DNA of 64,000 nt from Novosphingobium sediminicola (GCF_014196525.1 NZ_JACIDX010000014.1:1-64000); one strand, 5' to 3'. Counted from the stretch's first letter, positions 8,523-17,575 are shown. The notes: a model not told the origin generated them from the letters alone. Numbers and translations are program-made.

Positions 8523-9400
8523 GCAGCCTGTTCTCCTGCAATATCCGCCAACAGACGCGCCAGCATCCGCTCCCGATCAGGAGCGACGCCGGTGATGTGG
8601 CGAAAGGCTTCGGCCGCCTGTCCTACCACCATCGACACGCCATTGGCCACCCTTTGCCCCTGCGCGCGGGCGGCAGCCAAAAGCTCTGTTTCCAAAGGGA
8701 AATAGATGATGTCGGCCAGCCATTGATCAGCGCGCATCAGCGAGGGATCAAACGGCACGCCCGGCAATTTGACCATGCCCACCGGCGTTGCATTGACCAC
8801 GCCCGCGCGGCCCGCAATCGCGCCTGCCACATCATCGGCCACGGTAAAGCGGCAGGCGGGCACGGCCTGCGACAGGCTGTCGGCCAGCCGTTCTGCCCGC
8901 GCCGCCTCAGGGTCGAACAGCACCACCTCGCCCGCGCCCAGTTGCGCCAGCGCCAGAGCGGTCGCGCTGCCCGCGCCGCCGGTGCCGATCTGGGCCACCG
9001 ATGCGCCCGCAATCGAGCCGAAAGCCCGCTCGACCAGCCATGAAAAGCCGATCCAGTCGGTGTTCTCGCCGCGCACCCGCCCATCACGAAACACCAGCGT
9101 GTTGACTGCGCCCAGCACGCGCGCCTCATCGCTCAATTCATCGCAATGCTCGATCACCTGCTGCTTGAAGGGAAAGGTCACATTGCTGCCCGAATAGCCG
9201 ATATCGGCCATCAGGCGCACCGCCCGCCCCAGTTCCTCATCGCCCCAATGCATCGCGTCGAAATCGAACAGGCGATAGGTCAGCGGCACACCCAGCGCCC
9301 GCGCCTCGGCCTCATGGATTGCGGGCGAGCGGCTGGCGCCTATGCCCCGCCCGATCAGGCCGACAGCGTGGGAGGAAAGCGAGGGGGAAACATGGGTCAT
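8519..9400 (-). CDS. Shikimate/quinate dehydrogenase (AroE family)
   Basis: The 293-residue protein has the AroE landmarks: GASRSPAIHE (substrate-binding serines), NVTFPFKQQV (catalytic Lys), GAVNT, GENTDWIGF (catalytic Asp) and a nucleotide loop GTGGAGSA. ATG 9400 is taken as the start because the family sequence begins there (VGLIGRGIGASRSP); upstream in-frame codons add unrelated residues. Its overlap with quiC and position in a transport/catabolism run argue that it works in the degradative direction, oxidising shikimate or quinate to the dehydro form (RifI/YdiB-like), not in chorismate synthesis. NAD versus NADP use cannot be decided by eye. Confidence 0.9.
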   Translation of the reverse strand: MTHVSPSLSSHAVGLIGRGIGASRSPAIHEAEARALGVPLTYRLFDFDAMHWGDEELGRAVRLMADIGYSGSNVTFPFKQQVIEHCDELSDEARVLGAVNTLVFRDGRVRGENTDWIGFSWLVERAFGSIAGASVAQIGTGGAGSATALALAQLGAGEVVLFDPEAARAERLADSLSQAVPACRFTVADDVAGAIAGRAGVVNATPVGMVKLPGVPFDPSLMRADQWLADIIYFPLETELLAAARAQGQRVANGVSMVVGQAAEAFRHITGVAPDRERMLARLLADIAGEQAA

Positions 9401-9471
9401 GAAAACAATCTCGGAAAAAGAAAGACCGGGAGGGCATGAGCCGCCCTCCCGGCAGTCAGGGTAGGGAAGAT

Positions 9472-9954
9472 TTACGCCATACGCCGCCTGATCCACAGCG
9501 CCATGGGCACAGAATAGAAAATATGGCTGAAAATGCCGCCGATGATGACGGCAGGGTCAAGGTAATCGGGGTGTTCATGGCCCGCGATAGCGATGGCCAC
9601 ATGCATCACCACCCACAAAACGGGCGCGAGCAGCAGCCCGGCAAGGCTGGCCTCCCATCCGCGACGGCGCAGCCCCGGCCACGCCACCGCAAACAGCACG
9701 CCCCAAACCAGCGCGAAACCAAAGTGGATGGCAATCCCCAGCAGATAGGCAAGCGACCCGAGGGCCTCCTGAAAGGCTTTGCCAAACACCAGTCCGGTGG
9801 CGTTGCGGGCAATTCCGGCGAGCGGCATCATATGCTGCACGCCGACCCACACCACCGCCTCATAGATCCAGATCACCACCCCGCCGAGCAGCCCGCCCTC
9901 CAATCCCGCTTTGACGGTCAGAGCAGGGGTCGGGCTGCCGGACGGGGCGCGCAT
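9472..9954 (-). CDS. Small integral membrane protein, unknown function
   Basis: I do not recognise a named family. The 160-residue sequence has about four hydrophobic segments (GGLLGGVVIWIYEAVVW; YLLGIAIHFGFALVWGVLFAVAW; ASLAGLLLAPVLWVVMHVAIAIAG; GGIFSHIFYSVPMALW) and a short basic tail. Several histidines lie in or near membrane segments. Its start codon overlaps the stop of the TonB receptor by one base (TGATG), and it lies 71 nt before the dehydrogenase gene, so it is transcriptionally part of the hydroaromatic operon. A role in inner-membrane passage or in assisting the receptor is possible but unproven. Confidence 0.75.
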   Translation of the reverse strand: MRAPSGSPTPALTVKAGLEGGLLGGVVIWIYEAVVWVGVQHMMPLAGIARNATGLVFGKAFQEALGSLAYLLGIAIHFGFALVWGVLFAVAWPGLRRRGWEASLAGLLLAPVLWVVMHVAIAIAGHEHPDYLDPAVIIGGIFSHIFYSVPMALWIRRRMA

Positions 9955-12380
9955 CAGAAGGACACCGACACGGTGCCGCCGACATAGCGGTAGAAGTCAC
10001 GCGGCAAGGCCTGAGCCACCGCGCCCGCGCCGCCCACCGAGCCCGAAATGCGGCGCATACCGGCCACATAACGCTCGTCGAACAGGTTCTTCACATAGAG
10101 GCCCAGCTTATACTTGCCTTCGGGCGAGGTGAAGGTGATTGAGGCATTGGCCACGCCGAAGGAAGGACGCAGCCAGGGCGAGTTTGGATTGGTCGCATCG
10201 GCCAAATTGGTGAACAGCGTCTTGCCGGTCCAGGTATAGTTGGTCGACAGATTGGCCTCCCAGCCGCCCACCGGAACATCATAGCTGCCCGTCAGGCCCC
10301 ACTTGGCCTCCGGCGCGTTCAAAGGCATGCCGCCCTTGATGTTCTGGGTGGCGCTCAGGAACAGATCGCCAAATTCGTTTTTCGAGAACAGGAAGTTGCC
10401 CGACAGGCGCAGCGCCGGAACCGGGCGCAGCACGATGTCGCCTTCGATGCCCTTGGTATAGAGCTTGCCCGCCGAACGCAGCACCGGCGCGCCAGAGCCG
10501 TCGGTGCCCGAGGACGATGTCTGATAGCCGTCGAAGGTGGTCTTGTATCCGGTCAGGTTGATCGTCAGCTTGCGGTCGAACCACTGGCTCTTGATGCCGA
10601 TTTCATACGAGGTCGAGGTTTCGGGCGCAGCGGGAAGCGCCGCCATGCCCGCCGCGGTCACATACATGTCGGCATCGACCGCCTGCCCCTTATAGCCCTT
10701 GGCGAAAGAGGCATAGGTCATCAGGTCACGGGTAAATTCATAGCGTGCGGTGATGCGGCCCAGCAGCGCGGTATCGCTGAAGGTGCGATAGAAATCCCAG
10801 TTCGGCGTGCCGGCATTGGCGCCGCCCGTGGTGGGCGTGCCGATATGGTCGCCATTGGGGCCGGTCACCTTCTTGTGGTTCCACTTCAATTCGTCATGCA
10901 CCACGCGCATCCCGCCCGTCAGCGTCAGCTTCGACGTGGGGTGCAGGTTGAGATTGGCGAACAGGGCCGAATTGATGTTCTGCACCTTGGTGATCAGGTC
11001 GGCGAACACATAGGCGTTGGGATTGGTGACGGTCACCGTGTTGGCGGTGGGGAAGGCCACATTGCCCGCGATGTTCGAACGCACGCCGCCGATCGACAGA
11101 TCGCGCTCGGTCATCGAATTATAGTAGAAGGCCCCCAGGATATAGTCGGCAAACCCGCCGGTGGGCGAGGCAAGGCGCAGTTCCTGGCTGAATGTGTCGC
11201 TCTTTTCCAGACTGTTGCTTTCGCCGCAGAGCAGGCTGCCGTTGACCGTGCGACAGGCAAAGCTGAGCGGGTTGAGCAGCAGCGCCTGCATCTTGGCCAG
11301 CGCAGCATCGGCGGTGATGCCGGGGTTGGTGGCGCTGAACAATTGCTGGGGCGTGACGCCGGTAAAAGGCGCGTTGGTGCCGTCGCGGTCGCGAATGGCA
11401 AAGTCGCGGTACTGGCGATAGGCGGTGATGCTGGTCAGGGTGAAATCGCCCAGCTTGGCCTCGGCCGTCAGCGAGACGCCGCGATTCTTCTGCCAGCCGA
11501 CCTGCTGCGTGTCGAAATTGACATAGCGGTTGTCGGGGCCGACGGGCGTGCCGGTATAGGCGGCGGTGACATTGCCGCTGGCGGCGGCCACGCGGATCGG
11601 TTCGCCGCAGCAATCGGCCTTGCGATAGGCCCAATCGCCCGCCAGCGTGAAGGTCAGGCCGTCATAGGGTTCATAGAGGAACTTGCCGCGCACCCCATAG
11701 GACTGCGAATTGTTGACCGTCGAATTGGTGGCCTTGTTGATGACCAGCCCGTCCTCGGTGTGATAATAGCCCGACACGCGAAACGCGGTGGTGTCGGACA
11801 GCGGGCCGGTCAGCATGGCATTGACGCCATATTCATTGTTGGCGGCCGCCACGAGTTCGACCTTGCCGCCCAGCTTCTTGCGGTCCGGCCCCTTGGTGAC
11901 GATCACCACCGCGCCCGCCGAGGCGTTCTTGCCCTGCAGCGTGCCTTGCGGCCCGTTCAGAACTTCGACGCGCTCCAGATCGTTCAGCCCGTCAAAGACC
12001 GATCCCACGCGGGTGTAAACCACGCCATCGACGATGGTGGAAACCGAAGGCTCGACACCCACCGAGAAGGTTTCGGTGCCGATGCCGCGGATCGAGAAGT
12101 TGAACAGGCGCGCTTCATCGGCGGCCTGAAAGTTCAGCGTGGGCGAGATCTGGCCAAATTCCTTCGGGCTCTGGATCGCCATCTTCTGCAAGGTGGCCGC
12201 CTCGACCGCCTGAATGGACACCGGCACCGATTGCAGGCGCTCGGAGCGCTTTTGCGCGGTCACGATGATGTCGCCGGGGGCCTGCGGAGCCTCTGCGGCC
12301 TGCTGGGCAAAGGCCGGAGCCGATACCGCCAGAGCACATGCCATCGAGACGAACGAAATCCGGGCGTGAAACGCCTTCAT
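9954..12380 (-). CDS. TonB-dependent outer-membrane receptor
   Basis: The 808-residue protein starts with a signal peptide (MKAFHARISFVSMACALAV, cleavage after AFA), then a TonB box region (GDIIVTAQKRSERLQ). The plug domain carries SPTLNFQAADEARLFNFSIRGIG and LERVEVLNGPQGTLQGKNASAG. A 22-strand barrel region ends in the aromatic terminus VGGTVSVSF. ATG 12380 has GGGAGAG upstream; a GTG two codons earlier is less likely. Such receptors import substrates too large or too dilute for porins. As first gene of the quiC operon it probably takes up a hydroaromatic ester or conjugate, such as a chlorogenate- or tannin-like compound (inference). Confidence 0.93.
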   Translation of the reverse strand: MKAFHARISFVSMACALAVSAPAFAQQAAEAPQAPGDIIVTAQKRSERLQSVPVSIQAVEAATLQKMAIQSPKEFGQISPTLNFQAADEARLFNFSIRGIGTETFSVGVEPSVSTIVDGVVYTRVGSVFDGLNDLERVEVLNGPQGTLQGKNASAGAVVIVTKGPDRKKLGGKVELVAAANNEYGVNAMLTGPLSDTTAFRVSGYYHTEDGLVINKATNSTVNNSQSYGVRGKFLYEPYDGLTFTLAGDWAYRKADCCGEPIRVAAASGNVTAAYTGTPVGPDNRYVNFDTQQVGWQKNRGVSLTAEAKLGDFTLTSITAYRQYRDFAIRDRDGTNAPFTGVTPQQLFSATNPGITADAALAKMQALLLNPLSFACRTVNGSLLCGESNSLEKSDTFSQELRLASPTGGFADYILGAFYYNSMTERDLSIGGVRSNIAGNVAFPTANTVTVTNPNAYVFADLITKVQNINSALFANLNLHPTSKLTLTGGMRVVHDELKWNHKKVTGPNGDHIGTPTTGGANAGTPNWDFYRTFSDTALLGRITARYEFTRDLMTYASFAKGYKGQAVDADMYVTAAGMAALPAAPETSTSYEIGIKSQWFDRKLTINLTGYKTTFDGYQTSSSGTDGSGAPVLRSAGKLYTKGIEGDIVLRPVPALRLSGNFLFSKNEFGDLFLSATQNIKGGMPLNAPEAKWGLTGSYDVPVGGWEANLSTNYTWTGKTLFTNLADATNPNSPWLRPSFGVANASITFTSPEGKYKLGLYVKNLFDERYVAGMRRISGSVGGAGAVAQALPRDFYRYVGGTVSVSF

Positions 12381-12527
12381 ACACACTCTCCCTGTTTAGC
12401 GGCGCCCCGATGCGGCCAACATTTGGCTCGCAGCCCCTTGGCGCGCCGTAATCCTCATCCTTGCCCGACTAGGCCCAATTACCCCGCTGGGCGACTAGCC
12501 TTAGGTCGAGCCATTTGACGATTCGCT

Positions 12528-12578
12528 TTTATACGGACCGTTTGGTATGTCAACAACAAACATTCTGGTTGGAATGTT
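12528..12578 (-). promoter_or_regulatory. Receptor-operon promoter with two dyads, candidate TetR sites
   Basis: On the minus strand a -35-like TTGTTG (12551-12556) lies 17 bp from TATAAA (12528-12533). An overlapping TTGACA (12548-12553) gives only a 14-bp spacer. An imperfect dyad, ATAC...GTAT with 6 of 9 positions paired (12531-12548), fills the gap between the boxes. A perfect dyad, AACATTC-N6-GAATGTT (12559-12578), lies directly upstream. Binding of the divergent TetR protein here would block the receptor operon and may also control its own gene. Confidence 0.55.
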
Positions 12579-12634
12579 ATTGCAATCCCGCGTCGCTTGC
12601 GGCTAGATAAATCCACGGTTTGGAGAGAATGCCG

Positions 12635-13279
12635 ATGACGCCCGCACCATCAGATGGCAAAAAGCGCAAACAGCGCGATGCCGAAGCAACACGCGAAGCC
12701 ATCCTTCAGGTGGCCACCGAGGAATATGCCCGCGTTGGCCTGCACGGGGCCCGAGTCGAGGAAATCGCCTCGCGCACAGCAACCTCCAAACATATGATTT
12801 ACTACTACTTTGGCAGTAAAGAAGGCCTGTACCGCGCCGTACTGGAAAAGGCCTATGCCGATTTCCGCAGCGCCGAAACGGCGGTCGATTATGATGCGAT
12901 GGACCCGGTGGCCGCGCTCGAACAACTGATCGGCATCTCGTTCGATACGCACCGGGCCAACCCGCATATCATCCGCATCATCATGTCGGAAAACCTCGAT
13001 CAGGGCAGCCATCTGGCCGCCGACGATCAGACCGTGCAGCGCGCCAAGGTGCTCGACATCACCCGCAGCATCCTAAACCGGGGCAAACAGGCGGGCGTGT
13101 TTGCCGATGATGCCACTCCGCTCCACCTGCATATGTCGCTCAGCGCGCTGTGCTTTCACTTCCATTCCAACCGCTACACCTTTGGCACGATCTTCGCGGT
13201 GGATTACGAAAACCCCGCCTTTGTCGAAGAGCGCCGCGCCGAGGTGATCCGGACCCTGATGAAAAGGTGCCTCAAATGA
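12635..13279 (+). CDS. TetR-family transcriptional regulator
   Basis: This is a 214-residue regulator with an N-terminal TetR helix-turn-helix (ATREAILQVATEEYARVG; VEEIASRTATSKHMIYYYFGSKEGLYRAVL) and a helical ligand domain rich in His and Phe near the end (HLHMSLSALCFHFHSNRYTF). ATG 12635 is preferred because GGAGAG lies 7 nt upstream; in-frame TTG 12620 and ATG 12629 are alternatives. It is divergent from the TonB-receptor/quiC operon and overlaps the next gene by 4 nt. It is the obvious candidate repressor of the hydroaromatic genes, with a pathway intermediate as inducer (inference). Confidence 0.9.
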   Translation: MTPAPSDGKKRKQRDAEATREAILQVATEEYARVGLHGARVEEIASRTATSKHMIYYYFGSKEGLYRAVLEKAYADFRSAETAVDYDAMDPVAALEQLIGISFDTHRANPHIIRIIMSENLDQGSHLAADDQTVQRAKVLDITRSILNRGKQAGVFADDATPLHLHMSLSALCFHFHSNRYTFGTIFAVDYENPAFVEERRAEVIRTLMKRCLK

Positions 13280-14085
13280 CACGTGCCATTTCGCTGGCCG
13301 CCCTCACCGTGCTGGAGGCCGGGCCGGTCGAAACGATCCGCATCGCGGCGGCCTGCGGCTATACCCATGTCGGCCTGCGCCCGGTGGCGGCCACGCCCAC
13401 GGAACGCCACTGGCCGATGATGAGCGACGCCGCGCTGGCGGGCGAAATCCGCGCCGCGCTGGATGGCGAAGGGGTGGGCGTGCTGGATGTGGAGATCCTG
13501 CGCCTTACCGATGCGATCGACTGGGATCTGGTGCGCGCCACCGCCGATTATGCCGCAGCCGTTGACGCCCGACGCATCCTTGTGGCCGATAATGACCCCG
13601 ATGCGGGGCGCAGCCGCGACAATCTGGCGCGCATGGGCGAGATAGCCGATGGCGCGGGCGCGGTGGTCGCGCTGGAATTCATGCCATGGACCCATGCGCC
13701 CAATCTTGCCGCCGCCCGCGCGCGAACGCAGGGATTGCGCGGGGTGGCGATGCTGATCGATGCTTTCCATCTGGTGCGCTCTGGCGGGCGGGTCGATGAA
13801 CTGGTCGCGGGCGATCCGGCGATTTCCTATCTGCAATTGTGCGATATTGCAGGCCCCATCCCCGATATGGACGCGATCCTGACCGAAGCCCGCGCCGACC
13901 GCCTGTTCCCCGGCGAGGGCGAGGTTGATCTGGCGGGCATCCTTGCGCGCTATCCCACCTTGCCGATCAGTCTGGAAATCCCGGCGGATCGCTTGCGTTT
14001 GCTGGGCGTCGGCCCACGCGAACGCGCCGCTTTGGCCATCACGGCCATGCGCCGGGTGATGGAAAAGGCTGGCCAGAATGACTGA
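13276..14085 (+). CDS. Sugar-phosphate isomerase/epimerase-like TIM-barrel protein
   Basis: The 269-residue protein belongs to the AP-endonuclease-2-like barrel family. Typical segments are AACGYTHVGLRPV, VVALEFMPW (metal Glu), VAMLIDAFHLVRSGG (Asp/His), YLQLCDI and ISLEIPADR (Glu). Relatives isomerise or dehydrate sugars and cyclitols, and the QuiC dehydratase half uses the same fold. ATG 13276 overlaps the TetR stop (ATGA); the longer upstream frame is the TetR gene read out of frame. The gene then overlaps the FAD dehydrogenase by 8 nt. I infer a role on a cyclic polyol or hydroaromatic intermediate. Confidence 0.85.
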   Translation: MTRAISLAALTVLEAGPVETIRIAAACGYTHVGLRPVAATPTERHWPMMSDAALAGEIRAALDGEGVGVLDVEILRLTDAIDWDLVRATADYAAAVDARRILVADNDPDAGRSRDNLARMGEIADGAGAVVALEFMPWTHAPNLAAARARTQGLRGVAMLIDAFHLVRSGGRVDELVAGDPAISYLQLCDIAGPIPDMDAILTEARADRLFPGEGEVDLAGILARYPTLPISLEIPADRLRLLGVGPRERAALAITAMRRVMEKAGQND

Positions 14086-15790
14086 ATGCGATCTGTTGGT
14101 CATCGGCTCGGGCGCGGCGGGCCTATGCGCTGCGGCGACGGGGGCTGTGCTGGGCCTTGATGTGGTGGTGGCCGAACGCGCGCCGGTGCTGGGCGGAACA
14201 ACGGCATGGTCGGGCGGGTGGATGTGGCTGCCGCGCAACCCGCTGGCCGTGGCGGCGGGGATTGCGGAACCGCGTGAGGCGCCGCGTGATTATCTGGCCG
14301 CCGTGCTGGGCAATCGCTTTGATCCGGCCCGCATCGACGCCTTTATCGACACCGCCCCGGCGATGGTTTCGTTCCTGACGCAACATGGTTTCCTGTTCGA
14401 AGCGGGCAACAAGATCTGCGACATCTATGGCGACCAACCCGGCGCGGGAACTGGCGGGCGCTCGCTGATCGCCGCCGCCTATGACGCAACCGTACTGGGC
14501 GAGAAGCTGGGCCTCCTGCGCCTTACCAAGCGCGAGACATCCTTTCAGGGCATGCCGATACAGGCGGGGCCTGATCTGGGCGCTTTCCTCAACGCCACGC
14601 GCAAACCGGCGGCCTTTGCCCATGTGGCGCGGCGTTTGATCCGCCATGGCTGGGAAATGGCACGCCATGGTCGGGCGACGACTTTGCTCAACGGCGTGGC
14701 GTTGATCGCGCGGCTGTTTGAACTGGCCGACCGGCATGGGGCGCGGTGGATGGTGTCATCGCCTGCGGTGGAATTGATCGAGAGCCGAGGGCGGGTGATG
14801 GGCGCGGTGCTGCAAACGCCGCATGGGCGCGAAATGGTCCATGCGCGGCGCGGGGTCGTGCTGGCCACGGGCGGTGTTTCAGCCAATCCGGCCCTGCGCG
14901 CGCAATTGTTCCCTCATGCGGATAATCACGAGACGCTGGCGGTGCCCGAGGCTGATGGCGCGGGTCTGGCGCTGGCGCGGCCATTGGGCGCGGGTTTTGC
15001 CGATGATCTGGCCGCCAATGGCGCGTGGTGCCCTGTCAGCCATGTGACATGGAGCGATGGCGCGCGCGGCATCTTCCCGCATATTATCGAGCGCGGCAAA
15101 CCCGGCGTCATCGCCGTGCGCGCCGATGGGCGGCGGTTTGTGAACGAGGCCAATGGCTATCACGACTATGTCCGCGCGCTGCTGGCCGCGACGCCCGAAG
15201 GTGAGGAGGCGCGGTCATGGATGATCTGCGACCATGCGTTCATCCGGCGCTGGGGTCTGGGGGTGGTGCGCCCTGCCCCGCTGCCCTTGGGTTATTGGAT
15301 CAAGAGCGGCTATCTCCACCGGGCGCCCACGATTGCGGCGCTGGCGGCGCAATTGGGCATCGCGCCGCAACTGGCGCAGACGGTCGCGGATTATAACAGG
15401 GGCGCGCGCGAGGGCCGCGACGATCATTTCGGACGCGGATGGTCGCCCTATAACCGCTATCAGGGCGATCCGGAGCGGAGTCCAAACCCCAATGTCGCCC
15501 CCATCGAGCGCGGCCCGTTTTACGCCATCGAGGTCATTCCGGGCAGCTTCGGCAGCTTTGCCGGACTGAAAACCGACGCCGATGCGCGGGTATTGCGCGA
15601 GGATGGATCGGCCATCGCGGGCTTGTTTGCCGCCGGCGCGGATATGGCCAGCATCATGGGCGGGCATTATCCGGCGGGCGGGATCAACCTTGGCCCGGCG
15701 ATGGTGTTTGGCCACCGCGCCGCCATGGCGGCGGCAGGACAAGAAGGCGCCGCCATGGCGGCGGCGGGACAGGAGAGCCCCGCCGCCTGA
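14078..15790 (+). CDS. FAD-dependent dehydrogenase (ketosteroid-dehydrogenase/fumarate-reductase-like)
   Basis: The 570-residue flavoprotein starts with a dinucleotide motif (DLLVIGSGAAGLCAAATGAVLG), followed by the flavin-contact segment GGTTAWSGGWMW. The C-terminal motif is GLFAAGADMASIMGGHYPAGGINLGPAMVFG, typical of the FAD-binding_2 family (3-ketosteroid-1-dehydrogenase and flavocytochrome c relatives). Such enzymes introduce ring double bonds or oxidise cyclic ketones, which fits aromatisation of a hydroaromatic ring. The end carries a near-exact tandem duplication (AAMAAAGQE twice, about 15720-15773) that probably arose by slippage. It overlaps the upstream barrel gene by 8 nt. Confidence 0.88.
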   Translation: MTECDLLVIGSGAAGLCAAATGAVLGLDVVVAERAPVLGGTTAWSGGWMWLPRNPLAVAAGIAEPREAPRDYLAAVLGNRFDPARIDAFIDTAPAMVSFLTQHGFLFEAGNKICDIYGDQPGAGTGGRSLIAAAYDATVLGEKLGLLRLTKRETSFQGMPIQAGPDLGAFLNATRKPAAFAHVARRLIRHGWEMARHGRATTLLNGVALIARLFELADRHGARWMVSSPAVELIESRGRVMGAVLQTPHGREMVHARRGVVLATGGVSANPALRAQLFPHADNHETLAVPEADGAGLALARPLGAGFADDLAANGAWCPVSHVTWSDGARGIFPHIIERGKPGVIAVRADGRRFVNEANGYHDYVRALLAATPEGEEARSWMICDHAFIRRWGLGVVRPAPLPLGYWIKSGYLHRAPTIAALAAQLGIAPQLAQTVADYNRGAREGRDDHFGRGWSPYNRYQGDPERSPNPNVAPIERGPFYAIEVIPGSFGSFAGLKTDADARVLREDGSAIAGLFAAGADMASIMGGHYPAGGINLGPAMVFGHRAAMAAAGQEGAAMAAAGQESPAA

Positions 15791-15797
15791 TGAGGCT

Positions 15798-17471
15798 TTA
15801 ACGCCCCGCGCCGATCCAAGCGGCAATACCATTGACCGGGGCCGTAAGTTTCGCGGCAAAGCTGGCCGCGTCATCCACCGGGCCTGCGCCCTTATACACC
15901 GCGACCTGCGGATAGGCATAGACCGGGCGGCTGCGCGGGGGCAGCAGTTTGCGCGGGGGGAACATGCCCGGAGGCGGGCCTTCCGGCTTGGGTCCGCCGC
16001 TGATCCCGACGGGCACGCCCTCGCCGGTCTGGCCCGCGCGGTGGGCGATCATCGCCTGAGGCGCATCGCCGCCCTCGACCCATGCCATCAGATCGGCCAG
16101 CAGCGGAAACTCGCTCGGCCCGTCGCCGCCCGAACAATGGCCCATGCCGGGAAAGAGGAACATGCGGATGAAACCATCACGCTGCGCCTTGCCCAGTTTT
16201 GCGCCGACGCGTTCGTAATAGTCGATCGTGTTCAAGGGGCTGATATGCGGATCGGCCCAGCCATGCCACAGGATCAGTCGCCCGCCGCGCGCATTGAAAG
16301 CCGAAAGGTCGGGATTGTCGGCGCTGTAGAGCGCGCGGGCCGGTTCCTCGGCGCGATACATCGCCTCGGTAAAGGGGAAGGTCTGGGGCGTGAAGGGCGT
16401 GGCCGGATTGGGGGTAAACAGCAGGTGGTTGATCGTATCACCAGCAAACATCGCGCTGCCGATCATGCCATCGGGGGTGCGCGGCACGAAAACGCCCACC
16501 CATTCCTCCTCGCTGCCCGGCATCAGCGGGCCGACTTCCAGCGCCTTGCCATCAGCCGTGCGTGCGCCCTGATAGATGAGGCGCGCGGCCTCCGCCTTGG
16601 CGGGCGTCAGGCATTTGCCCGCCTCATAAGCGCCCTTGCACAGGATCTGCGCCGGATTGACGCGGCAGGCGCGCGGATCAGTGATCTGTCCATCGGCCAG
16701 CCCGTCCATCGCATCGCAACTGGCCAGCGCCAAAGCATGAAGTGCCTTGGTATCATCGGCCAGCAAGATCGCCTTGCCATCCGCGCCGGTGTTCACTTTG
16801 GCCAGCCAGCCATGGTGGAAGCTGTTCTGCACCGTGAAATTGAGCGCCGGAGCGCCCGCCGCGATGCCGTCGAAATCCTGCGGATAACGCTGCGCCTCCA
16901 TCAGAGCCTCGCGCCCACCGTCCGAACAGCCGGAGAAATAGGCATAGCGCGGCGCCTGACCGTAAAAGGCGCGGATCAGCCCCTTGGCCGCCAGCGCGGT
17001 CAGATGCACGCCGCGATGGGCGAAATCCTCGCGCTGTTGCACGCTTTTGCCCCATGCGCCGCCCATGCCCGAATGGCCCATGTCGGTGCTGGCCAGCACG
17101 ACCGAGCCGTCGGTGACCGGGGTGCAGCTCTCGGCCTTGCCCGCATCAATGCGCAAATTGCCGCAAAGCCCGCCGCAGCCGGTTTGCAGATAGCGCTGGG
17201 TCCAGCCCGCCAGCGGCAGGCGCACCTCGAATTGGATCGCGGGCGCGATGGTGCCGGTCACGCGGCAATAGGGCTTGGCGCCCGTCACTTCGCTGGCCGC
17301 CAAATCGGTCTTGGCACCGGTCGCACCCGACAGATCAATCGAGGCCAGACTGGCGCAGGCCATGACCGGCGCGACCGGGGCCAGATTGGCTACACCCCCT
17401 GCCTGCGCCGCTGGACCCATGCCCATCCACACCGCCACCATCGTGAAAGCCCATAAAAGCCTTCGCAGCAT
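15798..17471 (-). CDS. Tannase/feruloyl esterase-family secreted esterase
   Basis: The 557-residue alpha/beta hydrolase has a signal peptide (MLRRLLWAFTMVAVWMGMG...AQA). The nucleophile motif is GCSDGGREALMEAQRYP, the acid segment LILWHGWADPHISP and the histidine segment FPGMGHCSGG, as in tannase and feruloyl esterases. Cysteines flanking the Ser and His match the disulfide that links the catalytic residues in this family. GGAAG lies upstream of ATG 17471; an earlier in-frame codon at 17498 is unlikely. It would release gallate, ferulate or similar acids from esters outside the cytoplasm. It converges on the FAD dehydrogenase with a 7-nt gap. Confidence 0.9.
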   Translation of the reverse strand: MLRRLLWAFTMVAVWMGMGPAAQAGGVANLAPVAPVMACASLASIDLSGATGAKTDLAASEVTGAKPYCRVTGTIAPAIQFEVRLPLAGWTQRYLQTGCGGLCGNLRIDAGKAESCTPVTDGSVVLASTDMGHSGMGGAWGKSVQQREDFAHRGVHLTALAAKGLIRAFYGQAPRYAYFSGCSDGGREALMEAQRYPQDFDGIAAGAPALNFTVQNSFHHGWLAKVNTGADGKAILLADDTKALHALALASCDAMDGLADGQITDPRACRVNPAQILCKGAYEAGKCLTPAKAEAARLIYQGARTADGKALEVGPLMPGSEEEWVGVFVPRTPDGMIGSAMFAGDTINHLLFTPNPATPFTPQTFPFTEAMYRAEEPARALYSADNPDLSAFNARGGRLILWHGWADPHISPLNTIDYYERVGAKLGKAQRDGFIRMFLFPGMGHCSGGDGPSEFPLLADLMAWVEGGDAPQAMIAHRAGQTGEGVPVGISGGPKPEGPPPGMFPPRKLLPPRSRPVYAYPQVAVYKGAGPVDDAASFAAKLTAPVNGIAAWIGAGR

Positions 17472-17575
17472 CTTTGCTTCCTTTCCGTCATCCCCCATGC
17501 CAGCGTTAGTGGCCTATGCGTCCCCTTGCGCCTAGACGTTGGTCGAGCCGGGCCGCCCTTGGCGCAGCGCCCGCG

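Noticed and set aside
5481..8705. 1074-codon open frame on the plus strand opposite the MFS and quiC genes
   Set aside because: It is a shadow: the composition is Arg/His/Gly-rich with no domain, and the minus strand has three well-conserved genes with ribosome sites. High GC keeps antisense frames open.
15582..17456. 624-codon plus-strand frame opposite the tannase gene
   Set aside because: It overlaps the end of the FAD dehydrogenase in another frame and lacks any motif; the tannase on the other strand has a full catalytic triad and signal peptide.
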